From Saussurea involucrata (taxonomy: Eukaryota; Streptophyta; Magnoliopsida; Asterales; Asteraceae), in the NCBI GenBank assembly GCA_033807775.1, contig CM066313.1, forward strand, positions 87,669,484 to 87,733,483: a stretch of 64,000 nt of DNA, written 5' to 3'. Below, piece by piece: positions 37,084-46,938 of this stretch; the stretch's first letter is position 1, and every line of letters begins with the position of its first letter. The translations under genes and the position numbers were made by a program. The notes below the pieces were generated by a model. The model was given only the letters and a program-made list of their open reading frames with translations. It made no database searches and was not told the origin of the DNA.

Positions 37084-37111
37084 ATATGAAATATTTGAGA
37101 GTTAGTATTTA

Positions 37112-40100
37112 TCAAGGGTTATACTCAAGCATGCCTAAACCAAGTCTTAATTTAAAGAACGCCTTCTTGTTTAGAGCTTTAGTGAAAATATCGGCCAAAT
37201 TATCTTCCGAATCAACCTTTTCAAGCACGATTTTGCCTTTTTGAACATTATCTCGTAAAAAATGATGTCTCAATTCAATATGTTTTGTACGAGAGTGTAA
37301 AACGGGATTTTTGCTTAAGTTTATAGCACTTGAGTTATCACACATAATTGGAATTTTGGTTAGATGTACCTCAAAATCGGTAAGTGTGTGTTTCATCCAA
37401 AGGACTTGAGCACATGCTCTTGCGGCGGCTACATATTCCGCTTCGGTTGTAGACAAAGCTACGGATTGTTGTTTCTTAGAGAACCAAGACACAAGTGAGA
37501 GACCTATAAAGGCACATACCCCACTAGTACTCTTTCGGTCAACAATAGATCCACCAAGATCGGAATCGGCGAAACACGTTACTTCTAACTCGGGTTTCTT
37601 TGCGTACCATAAGCCAAGATTAGTAGTACCTCGTAAATATCGAAAAATACGCTTGACAGCTTCATAGTGAGTTTGTTTAGGTGAAGATTGAAAGCGAGCA
37701 CATAAACATACACTAAACATAATATCAGGTCTACTAGCAGTTAAATATAATAAACTACCAATCATACCACGATAAATCTTTTCATTAAAATCGTTTCCCT
37801 CCTCGTCACGAGATAATTGAAGGTTTGTGGTCATTGGAGTTTCAACGGGTTTGACATTTTCAAAGTTAAACTTTTTCAACATATCTTTACAATATTTAGA
37901 TTGACTAATAAAAATACCAGTTTCACATTGTTTGATTTGCAATCCTAAGAAGTATTTTAACTCTCCCATCATGCTCATTTCAAACTCGCTTGTCATTTTC
38001 GCAGAAAATTCATTACACAGTTTTTCATTAGTGGAACCAAAAATAATATCATCAACATATACTTGCACAACCACAATATCATTTTGAACATATTTCACAA
38101 ATAAAGTATTATCTATTTTACCCATAATATAACCACTAAAAATTAAAAAGGTTTTTAATCTATCATACCACGCACGCGGAGCTTGCTTTAAACCATAAAG
38201 CGCCTTTTTCAATTTATAAACATGTGTCGGGTTTTCAAAACTTTCAAAACCGGGAGGTTGAGAAACGTATACCTCCTCATTTATAATACCATTTAAGAAA
38301 GCACTTTTAACATCCATTTGAAATAATTTAAAATCTTTAGCATTTGCAAAAGCGAGAAGCATTCGAATAGACTCCAACCTTGCAACCGGTGCAAAGGTTT
38401 CGTCATAATCTATACCTTCTTGTTGACTGTACCCCTTGGCAACTAAACGTGCCTTGTTTCGTGTGACTCCACCGTTCTCGTCTACCTTGTTACGGAAGAC
38501 CCATCTTGTGCCAATAATGGTTTGACTACTAGGGCTAGGCACTAAGTCCCACACATCATTCCTAGTAAATTGGTTTAACTCTTCTTGCATGGCCAATATC
38601 CAATCCTCATCACCTAGAGCTTCATCTATGGTTTTAGGTTCTATGGTTGAGATAAAGGCATGGAAAGCACAATGGGTATGGATTTGTGATCTAGTTGTCC
38701 TTTGGTTTAGGTCACCTATAATTTGATCTACGGGATGGCCTCGAGCGGTTCTAAGATTAGGATCATCTACACCTTGTGGAATAAAACACAAAGGGGCATC
38801 ACTAGATTCAATATTATTTGTGGAAGGTTGGGTACCTAAATCCAAGGTACTAAGTTGTTGGGCTAAGACATCTCCTTCACAAACATTGTCATTTGCTAAG
38901 GGTGCTCTCGGTTTGGGAGGACTCTCGTCAAAGCTAACATTTAAGGATTCTTCTACTACCATGGTCTCCTTATTTAGGATTCTATAGGCTTTGCTATTCC
39001 AAGAGTAACCTAGGAACACTCCCTCATAGGCTTTGGGGTCAAATTTGGTTAGGAAGGATTTGGTGTTTAAAATGAAACATTTACAACCAAAAACTTTTAG
39101 GTGAGCTAAGGAAGGTTTTCTACCACGGTAAAGTTCATAGGGTGTCTTATTTAGGATACCTCTAATTAGGACACGGTTAAGCACATAGGTCGCGGTAGCA
39201 ACGGCATCACACCAAAACTTTTGGGGAACTTGATGTTCGTTTAGCATGGTTCTACTCATTTCTTGCAACGTTCGATTTTTCCTTTCAACAACCCCGTTTG
39301 ACTGAGGAGTTCGAGGAGCCGAAAAGTTATGAGTTATACCATGTTTATCACAAAAGGCACCAAATTGTACATCATTATCGAATTCTCGTCCATGGTCCGT
39401 ACGTATGGAAACAATCGTACAACCTTGTTGGTTTTGAATTCGTTTTCCCAAAATTTTAAACTTTTCAAAAGCCTCATTTTTATGTCTCAAAAATAAAGTC
39501 CAAGTATAACGGGAATAATCATCCACAATAACCAAAGTATAAAAATTTCCTCCAAAACTTTGAATAGCCATCGGGCCAAAAAGATCCATATGTAAAAGTT
39601 CTAAAACTCTTTGAGTAGAAATAACATTTTTTGATTTATGAGAAACGTGATGTTGTTTGCCGACACGACAAGCATCACAAAAATGATTATCAAACTTTAA
39701 TTTTGGAAGGTCACTCACAAGCTCCTTATTTTTTAAGTTTTGCATTAATCTTAGATTAGCGTGACCTAAACGCCTATGCCATAAAGTAGAAACATCATTA
39801 ATAGAAGATAAGCATACATTTTCAGATACAACAGTTTTACAAATATATAAATTTCCTTTTACAAAACCATTTAAAAGAACTTTACCATTTTTTATGATTT
39901 TACAAGAATCTTCTTCGAAGACAACAGTTATACCATTTTTACACAGTTGGCGAACACTTAACAAATTAAAATGTAGATTGTCAACATGATTAACATTAAG
40001 AAATTGAACATTATTGCAAGAAACTGTACCTCTACCAATTATATTTCCTTTGGAGTTTCCTCCAAAAATTACCTGTCCACCATCACATGACTTATATGAT

Positions 40101-40162
40101 GAAAAGAGATTATTGTTTCCGGTCATGTGACGTGTGCAACCACTATCGAGTATCCAGTCCAT
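37112..40162 (-). CDS. SIRE-type Copia pol, apparently intact
   Basis: 1016 residues without interruption. Protease DSGCTRHMTG (residues ~7-16); GAG-pre-integrase LWHRRLGHANLRL (~128); integrase with HMDLFGPM, RTDHGREF and PQSNGVVERKN carrying the D, D, E triad (~195-300); RT with FQMDVKSAFLNGIINEEVYV and the active-site YVDD (~620-710); RNase H with ADSDLGG and ALSTTEAEY (~875-930), ending HFLRDNVQKGKI and NLADIFTKAL. The order PR-IN-RT-RH is Copia. The RNase H box has Leu-Gly-Gly where Tyr-Ala-Gly is common. No start is obvious other than Met 40162; an in-frame TAG lies just upstream, so expression by splicing or re-initiation must be considered. Confidence 0.95.
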   Translation of the reverse strand: MDWILDSGCTRHMTGNNNLFSSYKSCDGGQVIFGGNSKGNIIGRGTVSCNNVQFLNVNHVDNLHFNLLSVRQLCKNGITVVFEEDSCKIIKNGKVLLNGFVKGNLYICKTVVSENVCLSSINDVSTLWHRRLGHANLRLMQNLKNKELVSDLPKLKFDNHFCDACRVGKQHHVSHKSKNVISTQRVLELLHMDLFGPMAIQSFGGNFYTLVIVDDYSRYTWTLFLRHKNEAFEKFKILGKRIQNQQGCTIVSIRTDHGREFDNDVQFGAFCDKHGITHNFSAPRTPQSNGVVERKNRTLQEMSRTMLNEHQVPQKFWCDAVATATYVLNRVLIRGILNKTPYELYRGRKPSLAHLKVFGCKCFILNTKSFLTKFDPKAYEGVFLGYSWNSKAYRILNKETMVVEESLNVSFDESPPKPRAPLANDNVCEGDVLAQQLSTLDLGTQPSTNNIESSDAPLCFIPQGVDDPNLRTARGHPVDQIIGDLNQRTTRSQIHTHCAFHAFISTIEPKTIDEALGDEDWILAMQEELNQFTRNDVWDLVPSPSSQTIIGTRWVFRNKVDENGGVTRNKARLVAKGYSQQEGIDYDETFAPVARLESIRMLLAFANAKDFKLFQMDVKSAFLNGIINEEVYVSQPPGFESFENPTHVYKLKKALYGLKQAPRAWYDRLKTFLIFSGYIMGKIDNTLFVKYVQNDIVVVQVYVDDIIFGSTNEKLCNEFSAKMTSEFEMSMMGELKYFLGLQIKQCETGIFISQSKYCKDMLKKFNFENVKPVETPMTTNLQLSRDEEGNDFNEKIYRGMIGSLLYLTASRPDIMFSVCLCARFQSSPKQTHYEAVKRIFRYLRGTTNLGLWYAKKPELEVTCFADSDLGGSIVDRKSTSGVCAFIGLSLVSWFSKKQQSVALSTTEAEYVAAARACAQVLWMKHTLTDFEVHLTKIPIMCDNSSAINLSKNPVLHSRTKHIELRHHFLRDNVQKGKIVLEKVDSEDNLADIFTKALNKKAFFKLRLGLGMLEYNP

Positions 40163-40589
40163 ATCAAGGTCAATCTACAATAATGAAGATGTAACTTTTA
40201 TGGTCCCCATTTCTCGTGGGTCCTTGACAATTAGTTTCAATGTCAACCAACATGCATATATATAAAGTCAAACAGAATATATATATATATAATACATTAC
40301 ACAATATTAATATATATATATAATACATCAAACCATATTAATATATATATATAACACATATCAAGTAAGACAAAATATATATAATATATTAAACAACTTT
40401 AATATATAATACATCAAACACAAATATGTATATAACATATTAAACAAACACCATATATATATATATGTAATACGTATATATATATAAACAAACAGTACAT
40501 AGTAATATATATTACTTATATATATAATATATACAACAAATTATATTTAAACTATATATATATATATATAACATATATACATAACACAT
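40163..40589 (-). repeat. AT-rich spacer between gag and pol
   Basis: 427 bases, mostly TATATA microsatellite (40257-40580). On the minus strand it ends with TTCATTATTGTAG|ATTGACC, acceptor-like and in phase with pol. A donor-like ATG|GTAAAT occurs upstream near the gag end (about 40653). A splice here is possible but weakly supported. Confidence 0.5.
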
Positions 40590-42500
40590 TTAAAACCATA
40601 AACGCATACCACCGGGATTATCATTACTAAACATTCCTTTTGGAATCCATTTATTTACCATTTTAATTTTGCGATTATATTTATCATACACATAAAAACA
40701 AGCATTTACATTCGCATTATTATTAGGTTTAGAATATTTGTCATGGTACATGCGAGCATACGGTTTTCTCGTATTATAATTTACATTATTTATTTTATGC
40801 ACATACGGAGGTTTTTGCACATATTGATTTCTTGTATTTACTTTAGGTGATTCATAAAATCTTTTGATGGGTTTACATGAACATTTATCAACACAAGTAT
40901 TGGAACCAATGCCTTTTCTACATTTTATACGGTTAGGCATATTAAGCATGTTAAGTACCTTTTTATTACTACTTTCAAAGGCTTTAGCTAGCATGTTATC
41001 TTTTTCATATGAAGCACATTTAGCCTTTAAACATGTAATCTCATTCTCAAGAATATCACATTTTGTACAAATAATATTTTCATGTGATTTTTTATTTAAG
41101 CATGCAATTTCTTTATTTAAAGCATCACAAGATTTACAAAAATCTTTTTCTCCTAATTTAGTTTCTAATTTAGCAATTATATCCATATCATTTTCAGATT
41201 TTTGTTTAACATTTTTTATTTCCTTTTTACATGCATTTACAGTTTCTTTTAACATAGCATTCTCATCTTGGTAACGATTTGCAAGAGCGGCCATTTTATG
41301 AAAAGATTCATATAATTCTTCAAGATTATTTTCATTATCACTTTCATAATCACTATCGTAATCCGAGTAAGAAGATTTTACCTCGTCGTCGCTTTCGGCC
41401 ATAAGACAAATGGCTTGATAGTCATCTTCTTCTTCACTCTCGCTCCACGCGCCTCCAATGAAGGCTTTCTCCTTCTTCTTTTGGAACTTGTTCTTTTTCG
41501 GACATTCATTGGCGTAGTGGTCTTTGTCACCACATGAGTAGCAAAAGCCTCTCTTTGGCTTAGCTTTATCGTCTTCACTCGAGTCGCCATTTTTCTTAAC
41601 TTTTTCGTCTCGTTTATGGAACTTACGACTTCGATTTTCACCACCACGACGGTAGTTACCGTTTCTTTGAAATCTGCCATTGTTAGAAAATTTATTATTA
41701 TTATTAAGAAATTTGGAAAAGTTTCTTACCAACATGGCGACTTCATCGAGAGTTTCGGATGGATCTTTCGAGGAGCTAGCTTTCTCCTTTTTCTTCTCAA
41801 CTTTTGGTGTTGAGACATTGAGAGCGATTGACTTCTTCTTGACTTGCTCCCGATCTTTGTTTCTTTTAAGTGCAATTTCATGCACTTTAAGATTACCGAT
41901 CAAGTCATTTATCTTCATTATGGAAAGGTCACGAGAGTCTTCTAAAGATGTTATCTTTTGCATCCACTCCGAAGGAAGGGCTCGTAGGATTTTCCTTATA
42001 TAGTCCTCGTTAGGATAAGTGCGATCCAAACCTTTCAAAGTAGTCACAATAAGGTTAAATCTTTTAAACATTGAGTCAATTGACTCATCTTGTTTCATTT
42101 CGAACAGTTCATAATCGTGAACTAAAATATTTACTTTACTAGATTTAACTTCCGTGTTTCCACGATGAGTATTATTTAAACTTTCCCATATTTGATTTGC
42201 AGTTTTATATGTATATACTCTTTCAATTTCATCAGTTGTTAAAGCAGCATATAATATATTCTTAGCTTCAAAGTTTAAACAAAAATGAGTTTCATCAGAA
42301 GTAGTCCATTCATCTATAGGTTTATCAATGTAAACATCATCTTTCACAATGGTGGGTTTAAAATTCCCTTTTTCTATAATATTCCAAATCTTTTGATTTT
42401 TGCCACGCACGTGACATTCAAATAGCTCGGCCCAAATGCCAAACTTTTCAGTATCTATCAAAGGAGGTTTTGAAAACACGATATTAGTTTGTTGAGCCAT
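40590..42500 (-). CDS. SIRE-type Copia gag, complete element
   Basis: 636 residues from MAQQTNIVFSK to a stop after MRLWF. Capsid region (EKFGIWAELFECHVRG, ESLNNTHRGNTEVKSSKV, RILRALPSEWMQKI-like) in the first ~230 residues, CCHC CYSCGDKDHYANEC near residue 320, an acidic Ser/Glu/Asp stretch (SESEEEDD), then a coiled-coil-like tail with three CxxC motifs (CKSC, CTKC, CSCK). The start follows 60 bases after the LTR edge, close for a Copia. It forms virus-like particles in the cytoplasm and packages element RNA. Pol lies after a spacer, not fused to it as in many relatives. Confidence 0.95.
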   Translation of the reverse strand: MAQQTNIVFSKPPLIDTEKFGIWAELFECHVRGKNQKIWNIIEKGNFKPTIVKDDVYIDKPIDEWTTSDETHFCLNFEAKNILYAALTTDEIERVYTYKTANQIWESLNNTHRGNTEVKSSKVNILVHDYELFEMKQDESIDSMFKRFNLIVTTLKGLDRTYPNEDYIRKILRALPSEWMQKITSLEDSRDLSIMKINDLIGNLKVHEIALKRNKDREQVKKKSIALNVSTPKVEKKKEKASSSKDPSETLDEVAMLVRNFSKFLNNNNKFSNNGRFQRNGNYRRGGENRSRKFHKRDEKVKKNGDSSEDDKAKPKRGFCYSCGDKDHYANECPKKNKFQKKKEKAFIGGAWSESEEEDDYQAICLMAESDDEVKSSYSDYDSDYESDNENNLEELYESFHKMAALANRYQDENAMLKETVNACKKEIKNVKQKSENDMDIIAKLETKLGEKDFCKSCDALNKEIACLNKKSHENIICTKCDILENEITCLKAKCASYEKDNMLAKAFESSNKKVLNMLNMPNRIKCRKGIGSNTCVDKCSCKPIKRFYESPKVNTRNQYVQKPPYVHKINNVNYNTRKPYARMYHDKYSKPNNNANVNACFYVYDKYNRKIKMVNKWIPKGMFSNDNPGGMRLWF

Positions 42501-42544
42501 TTAGAAGAATAAGAGAAAATTATGCAGAATATTTTTGAAAGACC

Positions 42545-42557
42545 TGCTCTGATACCA
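42545..42557 (-). other. Primer-binding site, initiator tRNA-Met
   Basis: TGGTATCAGAGCA on the minus strand, two bases from the 5' LTR. Confidence 0.9.
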
Positions 42558-42559
42558 AA

Positions 42560-43905
42560 TGTTAGACAACCTAAGGGGGGGGGGGGTTGTATTTTAAATC
42601 TTTTACTTTCAAAAATTCTTTTTACAAATAAATACAGAATAAATAAAGCAGAGTATAAATAAATAAGTATACAACAATTATATAAACAGATATAATTTAA
42701 ATGCACAGCGGAAATGTAAATAGATAAGGGAAAGAGAATACTTGACAACGGTATTTTTAAAGTGGTTCACCAAACACAAAGTTGGCTAGTCCACCTCGAG
42801 AAAATAACACTTCTCGGAGATCCAATACGAAACGTGTTCTTTATGGTAGAAACACAAACCTTAATACAACAAACGCGAATCACTCTACTTTGAGAGATTA
42901 ATGTGGATCACTCACTCTTATTCAAACACTTACAAGAGGGTATAATTTTAATATGAATAATCACTCTTGAATAAGGTTTATCACTTGGATATTTTTAGAG
43001 AGTTTGATCACTTGAGTTGTGTTGCTGATTCAACTAATCGAGAGATTTTAATCTGCTATCAACTCAAGATTTCTTACTCAAAAATTAATTTTATCAGTTT
43101 AAGTGATTTAGTGTGAGTAAGAAGGCAGCAGAATAATAATCAAATGCTGAGGGAGAATTTATTGCTGAAGTTGGTGTGGCATTGAAGGCTGGTGGTTGCA
43201 TGATATTTATACTGGATGAGCAACAGGGCAGAAGCTTTCGCGGTATACCGGCTTTCCATCGCGGTATACCTGCGTCAGAAAAAAGTACACTGCAGAGGAG
43301 AAGGTCAACCCTGCAAAAACAAACGGTACATGGTACCCGCGGTATACCGCGTTGCACACGGCGGTATACCGCCTGAAAAGGTTCCTGACAAGAGAAGAAC
43401 TGATGGGTGAACAGTATCGCGGTATACCGCGTGGACCTTGGCGGTATACCGCCTGACAGTCGTACAAAAGGGCAGTTGCGCTGGAAGACTTCTTTCGGCT
43501 GAACACTCTTTGCATTTATTGATGAACAGTAGCAGAGATTTGATTTTAATAAAATAACATATATATATATATATCATGCGATTTATATATATATTTAATA
43601 AAAATAATATATATATATTATATATATATTTGATTCAAATATATTTATATAGATACGAAATATCCAAGTGATAAAATATTTTAGGGTGTTTATCATTTTA
43701 AAATAAAATGACGAAACTCTTCAGACTTGGATTCTTCAGATAAAAAAATTATCGAGATCATTTAAATATCTGCACACTCAGATAAAATATTAGATAACAA
43801 ATAATGCGGTGTGTTTTGTAATCATCAAAATAAATATGGAGATGTGATTTTATGTGTACCAAAAATATATCACAATATTTAAAGCTGGGTACACTTGCAC
43901 CAACA
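42560..43905 (-). repeat. 5' LTR of complete SIRE element
   Basis: 1346 bp, nearly identical to 35604-36948. Drives transcription leftward. Its palindrome cluster is at 43240-43452 and the TATA box at 43203-43211. Confidence 0.95.
43203..43452 (-). promoter_or_regulatory. LTR promoter palindromes, second copy
   Basis: Same six GCGGTATACC(GC) sites and TATAAATAT box as at 36246-36495, base for base in this stretch as far as I compared. Confidence 0.65.
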
Positions 43906-44010
43906 AGCTCGAATCTGGTGATAATGGAAGCATTAGTACTGCTTAAGATTCGAGGCCAAACGGTGAAGCCACAATCATTGACAACATTAAAAGCATCCCC
44001 TGAAGCTCTT
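43906..44010 (-). pseudogene. Thaumatin-like exon fragment of the broken kinase gene
   Basis: Minus strand reads ASGDAFNVVNDCGFTVWPRI then LSSTNASIITRFE, matching the start of mature thaumatin-like (PR-5) domains, and is cut by the Copia LTR at 43905. Its 5' border and intron (CATTTGCA.GAGCTTCAGGGG) are nearly the same as exon 2 of the kinase gene at 27855, but the acceptor CAG is CAA here. It therefore looks like exon 2 of a thaumatin-type receptor kinase whose 3' exons are at 32483-32911. Identification rests on a short stretch. Confidence 0.6.
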
Positions 44011-44098
44011 GCAAATGTGGAGGATAACGCATTTAGTAAAAAAAATCTTTAATTAGTGTGTGTTTTGAGAGTAATTAAGAGAAGGAAGGGTATTTACT

Positions 44099-44493
44099 TT
44101 CAGAATATGTGGAATCTCCATATCATTCTCTAAAAGAGCCTTTAGGAGAGAATGGAGGTTCCAACATTTATTGTGGAGAATTGGTCTAAGTCTAGCTGAT
44201 GTGGGACTCTGACATGCCACATCCAAAGGACGATAGACGGACACTTATTGTCCTAGTGTGTCGAGAGGGGGCTAGACTGGTGAAGGGCCAGGAGAGTATA
44301 GATTGCCCTAGAGTGTCGAGTCCCTAGAGTGGTAGACCTTGGCTTTGGTACCATGTGAGAATATGTAGAACCTCATGAGAGAATATGTAGAACCTACAGA
44401 TTACTCTACAAAAGATCCCTTAAGGAGAGAAGGGAGGTTTCAACATTTATTGTGGAAATTTGGTCCAAGTCTAGCCGATGTAGGACTCTAACA
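44099..44493 (-). mobile_element. TRIM element in intron 1 of the relic kinase
   Basis: Terminal direct repeats at about 44099-44214 and 44354-44493 share TTCAACATTTATTGTGG-like and GTCTAGC.GATGT.GGACTCT.ACA. On the minus strand they begin TGTTAGAGTCCTACATCGG, a start common in plant TRIMs, and the 5' one is followed by a primer site TGGTACCAAAGCC (44341-44353), close to the Met-tRNA type. Internal region only 139 bp, no coding. Flanks ATTAC and TTTAC suggest an imperfect target duplication. The right repeat has an internal 22-base duplication of AGAATATGTAGAACCT. Confidence 0.7.
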
Positions 44494-44519
44494 ATTACCA
44501 ATGAAAAAGAAGAAAAGAA
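44494..44519 (-). pseudogene. Exon-1 end of the broken kinase gene
   Basis: The minus strand CTTTCTTTTCTTCTTTTTCATTG|GTAAT matches the end of exon 1 and the donor of the kinase gene at 27945 with two differences. Upstream, the similarity stops, so the start codon region is lost. Confidence 0.55.
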
Positions 44520-45134
44520 AGCTTGCAACAAGAAACTGGGATGACCTAATCATGACTGAAAGACAATAAAACTAGCATTTATTTCACTTATATTTGAATT
44601 TTGGTAGCTTCAAATTATCATCAAGTCTTGGGGTTGACCTAATCAAATGTATCGATGTTAATTAAAAGTTTTGCGATAAATGAGTATGCTAAGAGAATCT
44701 CATTCTTATAAGCAATAAGTGAATGACTTATAAAAACTACAATTGTGGGAGTTCTTATAATATTCTCATCATTCTTATAAGCAAAAAGTGAAACTCTTAT
44801 TTTCATGAGTTGGAGATGAGGGTGGCAAGAAAAAAATAAAAAAGAAGATTTGTACAAAAACCTCTATGCTCTAAATGCACCCTATCTACTAAGTACTAAG
44901 GGGGTGTTTGGTTCGCACAATGATTTTGGATGGAATGGAATTTGACTTTGAAGAAATTGGAATGAAATGTTATCAGGTTTGACCACTTGTTTGGTTGACA
45001 AATATTGGAATTGAACTTGTTAAAAGAATTGGAATCTTGGTTCACATAATGTAGCTTTGGAATTGAAATGAAATATTAGTAAATGACCAAAAATACCTTT
45101 TTTTGAAAATTTTGAAACCAAAATCCAACTATTA
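44520..45134. other. Intergenic DNA with a MITE end
   Basis: GGGGGTGTTTGGTTCGC at 44899-44915, followed by ATGGAATGGAATTT-like sequence, looks like one end of a Tourist/hAT-type MITE. The other end was not found. No gene seen. Confidence 0.35.
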
Positions 45135-46938
45135 TGGTTCAGATCGGTGGTGGTTCGGACCACAAAACGGTGGTTCAGATCGGAGGTGGTCAGTAATGGT
45201 TTAGAACGGTGGTGGTCGGTCATTTTATTTCAAGATCAAGAGGCAAAAGATGATTGTGTTGTAGCCTTGGCATACAACACGGGAAAACACAAGCAACTTA
45301 GGCTCGAATGAAAATCAGTAACTTAGGATTTTAAATCACGCCAGTCCCCGGCAACGGTGCCAAAAACATGATAGCGGAAATCGTATAGGTCCAAAAAGTG
45401 GCCACTTGTGTTACCACAGTGGCGGTGGAAGTGCACACCGAACTCTATGATCGTTAAAAAGTAATAAAGTGGTAAGGTACTAAGAATCTGAGATTTTCAT
45501 GAACTTCTAGTGCTCGGTTGGGTTTTGAGAAAATATTTGTTTTGTGAGTTTTAATGCTAAATTACGATTTAAAACAATCAAATGTCTTAAATGAGAGGAT
45601 GTGGGTACAAACACTATCTAAGACAAATGCAGTAATAATATGGTCAAAAACAAGTGGTTTAATACATTTATAAAAACTCCTTCCTCTCGAAAGTGAACTT
45701 TACAAAGAGTGGCCACTTGTTCCCACAAAGTTGCCACTTTTGCCGACTCAAGACTTGCCGATTTAACTAAGTAGACTTCAAAGAGTCTTAGTTCCACCGG
45801 TATGGATATAGATGCCCAAATCTCTTTGTGACACCTAAGTCGACCGACATCCTAAACCTTAGATGAAATCATGCAACAACCCGTATCTCTACGTGGTTAT
45901 GAAAGACTTTCTCAAATCTTTATGCATCACTCAAGCCGTATTTCCGGATCCGCCCATCTCTGGGTCTAAGATCTAATATTAACACTTACAAGTGATCGAC
46001 TTGTCCGCGTTGAGTTGAAGTCCCGACTCAAGTGACCAAGTCTAAGAATTAGTAACGATGGCAACACCCAAGTGTACCTACTAGTCTTAGAGTTGGTTCA
46101 TACCCACACCCTAAGGGGTGTTTATCTCATAATAACAGTAAAATACATGGAAGAAGAAGAAAGAAACATAAACTTGCTTGAATATAAACTACAAAGTCGT
46201 CACCACAGTGGTGATGTTGTTACAAGGAAAGAAAAATACAAGGAAATTAAATGCAACTACACTAGACTTAAATGAGAGAATGTAAACTAAATGCTAAGCT
46301 TTAAATGTAAGAACTCAGCTGAAGATGGATGGATGCTTCAAATGGTGACCACAAAGCCTCTTTATATAGTGCTCTTGAAGACAAAGTGTTGATGTGACAA
46401 TTCCTTAAAGGCTACTTTATGGAAGAGTGTAAAGGTTTCCTTTGACTTCTAAGTTTTTGTCTTTTTCTTTGATTATTCTTGTGAAGGCCAAGTTCTTATT
46501 TCCTTTACTTCAAACAAGCAACTTTTCATAATTGTCCAAGGCTTATCCACAATTTCCAGCCACTATGGTGTCCAAAGTGGCCACTTTGCTGCACAAAGAG
46601 TTAGAAAAACTGAAATTTTGCAACCTTGGGACTTCATCACAATGTTGGATTAGAATAGACCAAATGAAGGGGAAAGAGGCAAATTAGGCAAGAAAAGTGG
46701 TGAAAATAAATATAAAAAGAGGAGAAATGACCCTCAAGAATTGAGAGTTATCAGTGGTGGTTCGTACCGGTGGTTATTTAGATTGGTGGTTCAGAATAGT
46801 GGTTCGGATCGGAGGTGGTCAGTAGTGGTTTAGAATAGTGGTTCAGATTGGTAGTAGTCGGTGGTGGTTTAGAAGAGTGGTTCAAATCGTAGTGGTCGAC
46901 ACTGGTGGTTCAGAACAACGGTGGTTCATATTGGTGGT
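45135..46938. repeat. Degenerate GGTGGTTCAGATCGG minisatellite, interrupted
   Basis: Units of about 18-24 bases based on GGTGGTTCAGA-TCGG-GGTGGTC run at 45135-45222 and resume at 46754-46938. The interruption is the Athila-type LTR piece at 45223-46753. Confidence 0.65.
45223..46753 (-). mobile_element. Athila-type 5' LTR with primer site, truncated element
   Basis: LTR 45369-46753 (TGATAGCGG...GAGTTATCA, 1385 bp), followed on the minus strand by a tRNA-Asp primer site (plus strand tccccggcaacggtgcca, 45345-45362, one mismatch) and about 120 bases of internal sequence, then the minisatellite. The sequence is not close to copies A and B except at the primer site and LTR ends, so it is another family. 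No coding region remains. Confidence 0.7.

Larger units (their letters stand above)
35604..43905 (-). mobile_element. Complete SIRE-type Ty1/Copia element
   Basis: 8302 bp, read right to left: 5' LTR 42560-43905, primer site, gag, AT-rich spacer, pol, polypurine cluster, 3' LTR 35604-36948. LTRs of 1346 and 1345 bp look identical except in a G-run and a TA-run, so insertion or last LTR exchange is very recent. Gag and pol frames are open and all catalytic motifs are present. The right flank is AGCTC in a thaumatin-like exon; the left LTR is shared with the truncated tandem copy, so no target duplication can be tested. Confidence 0.95.
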
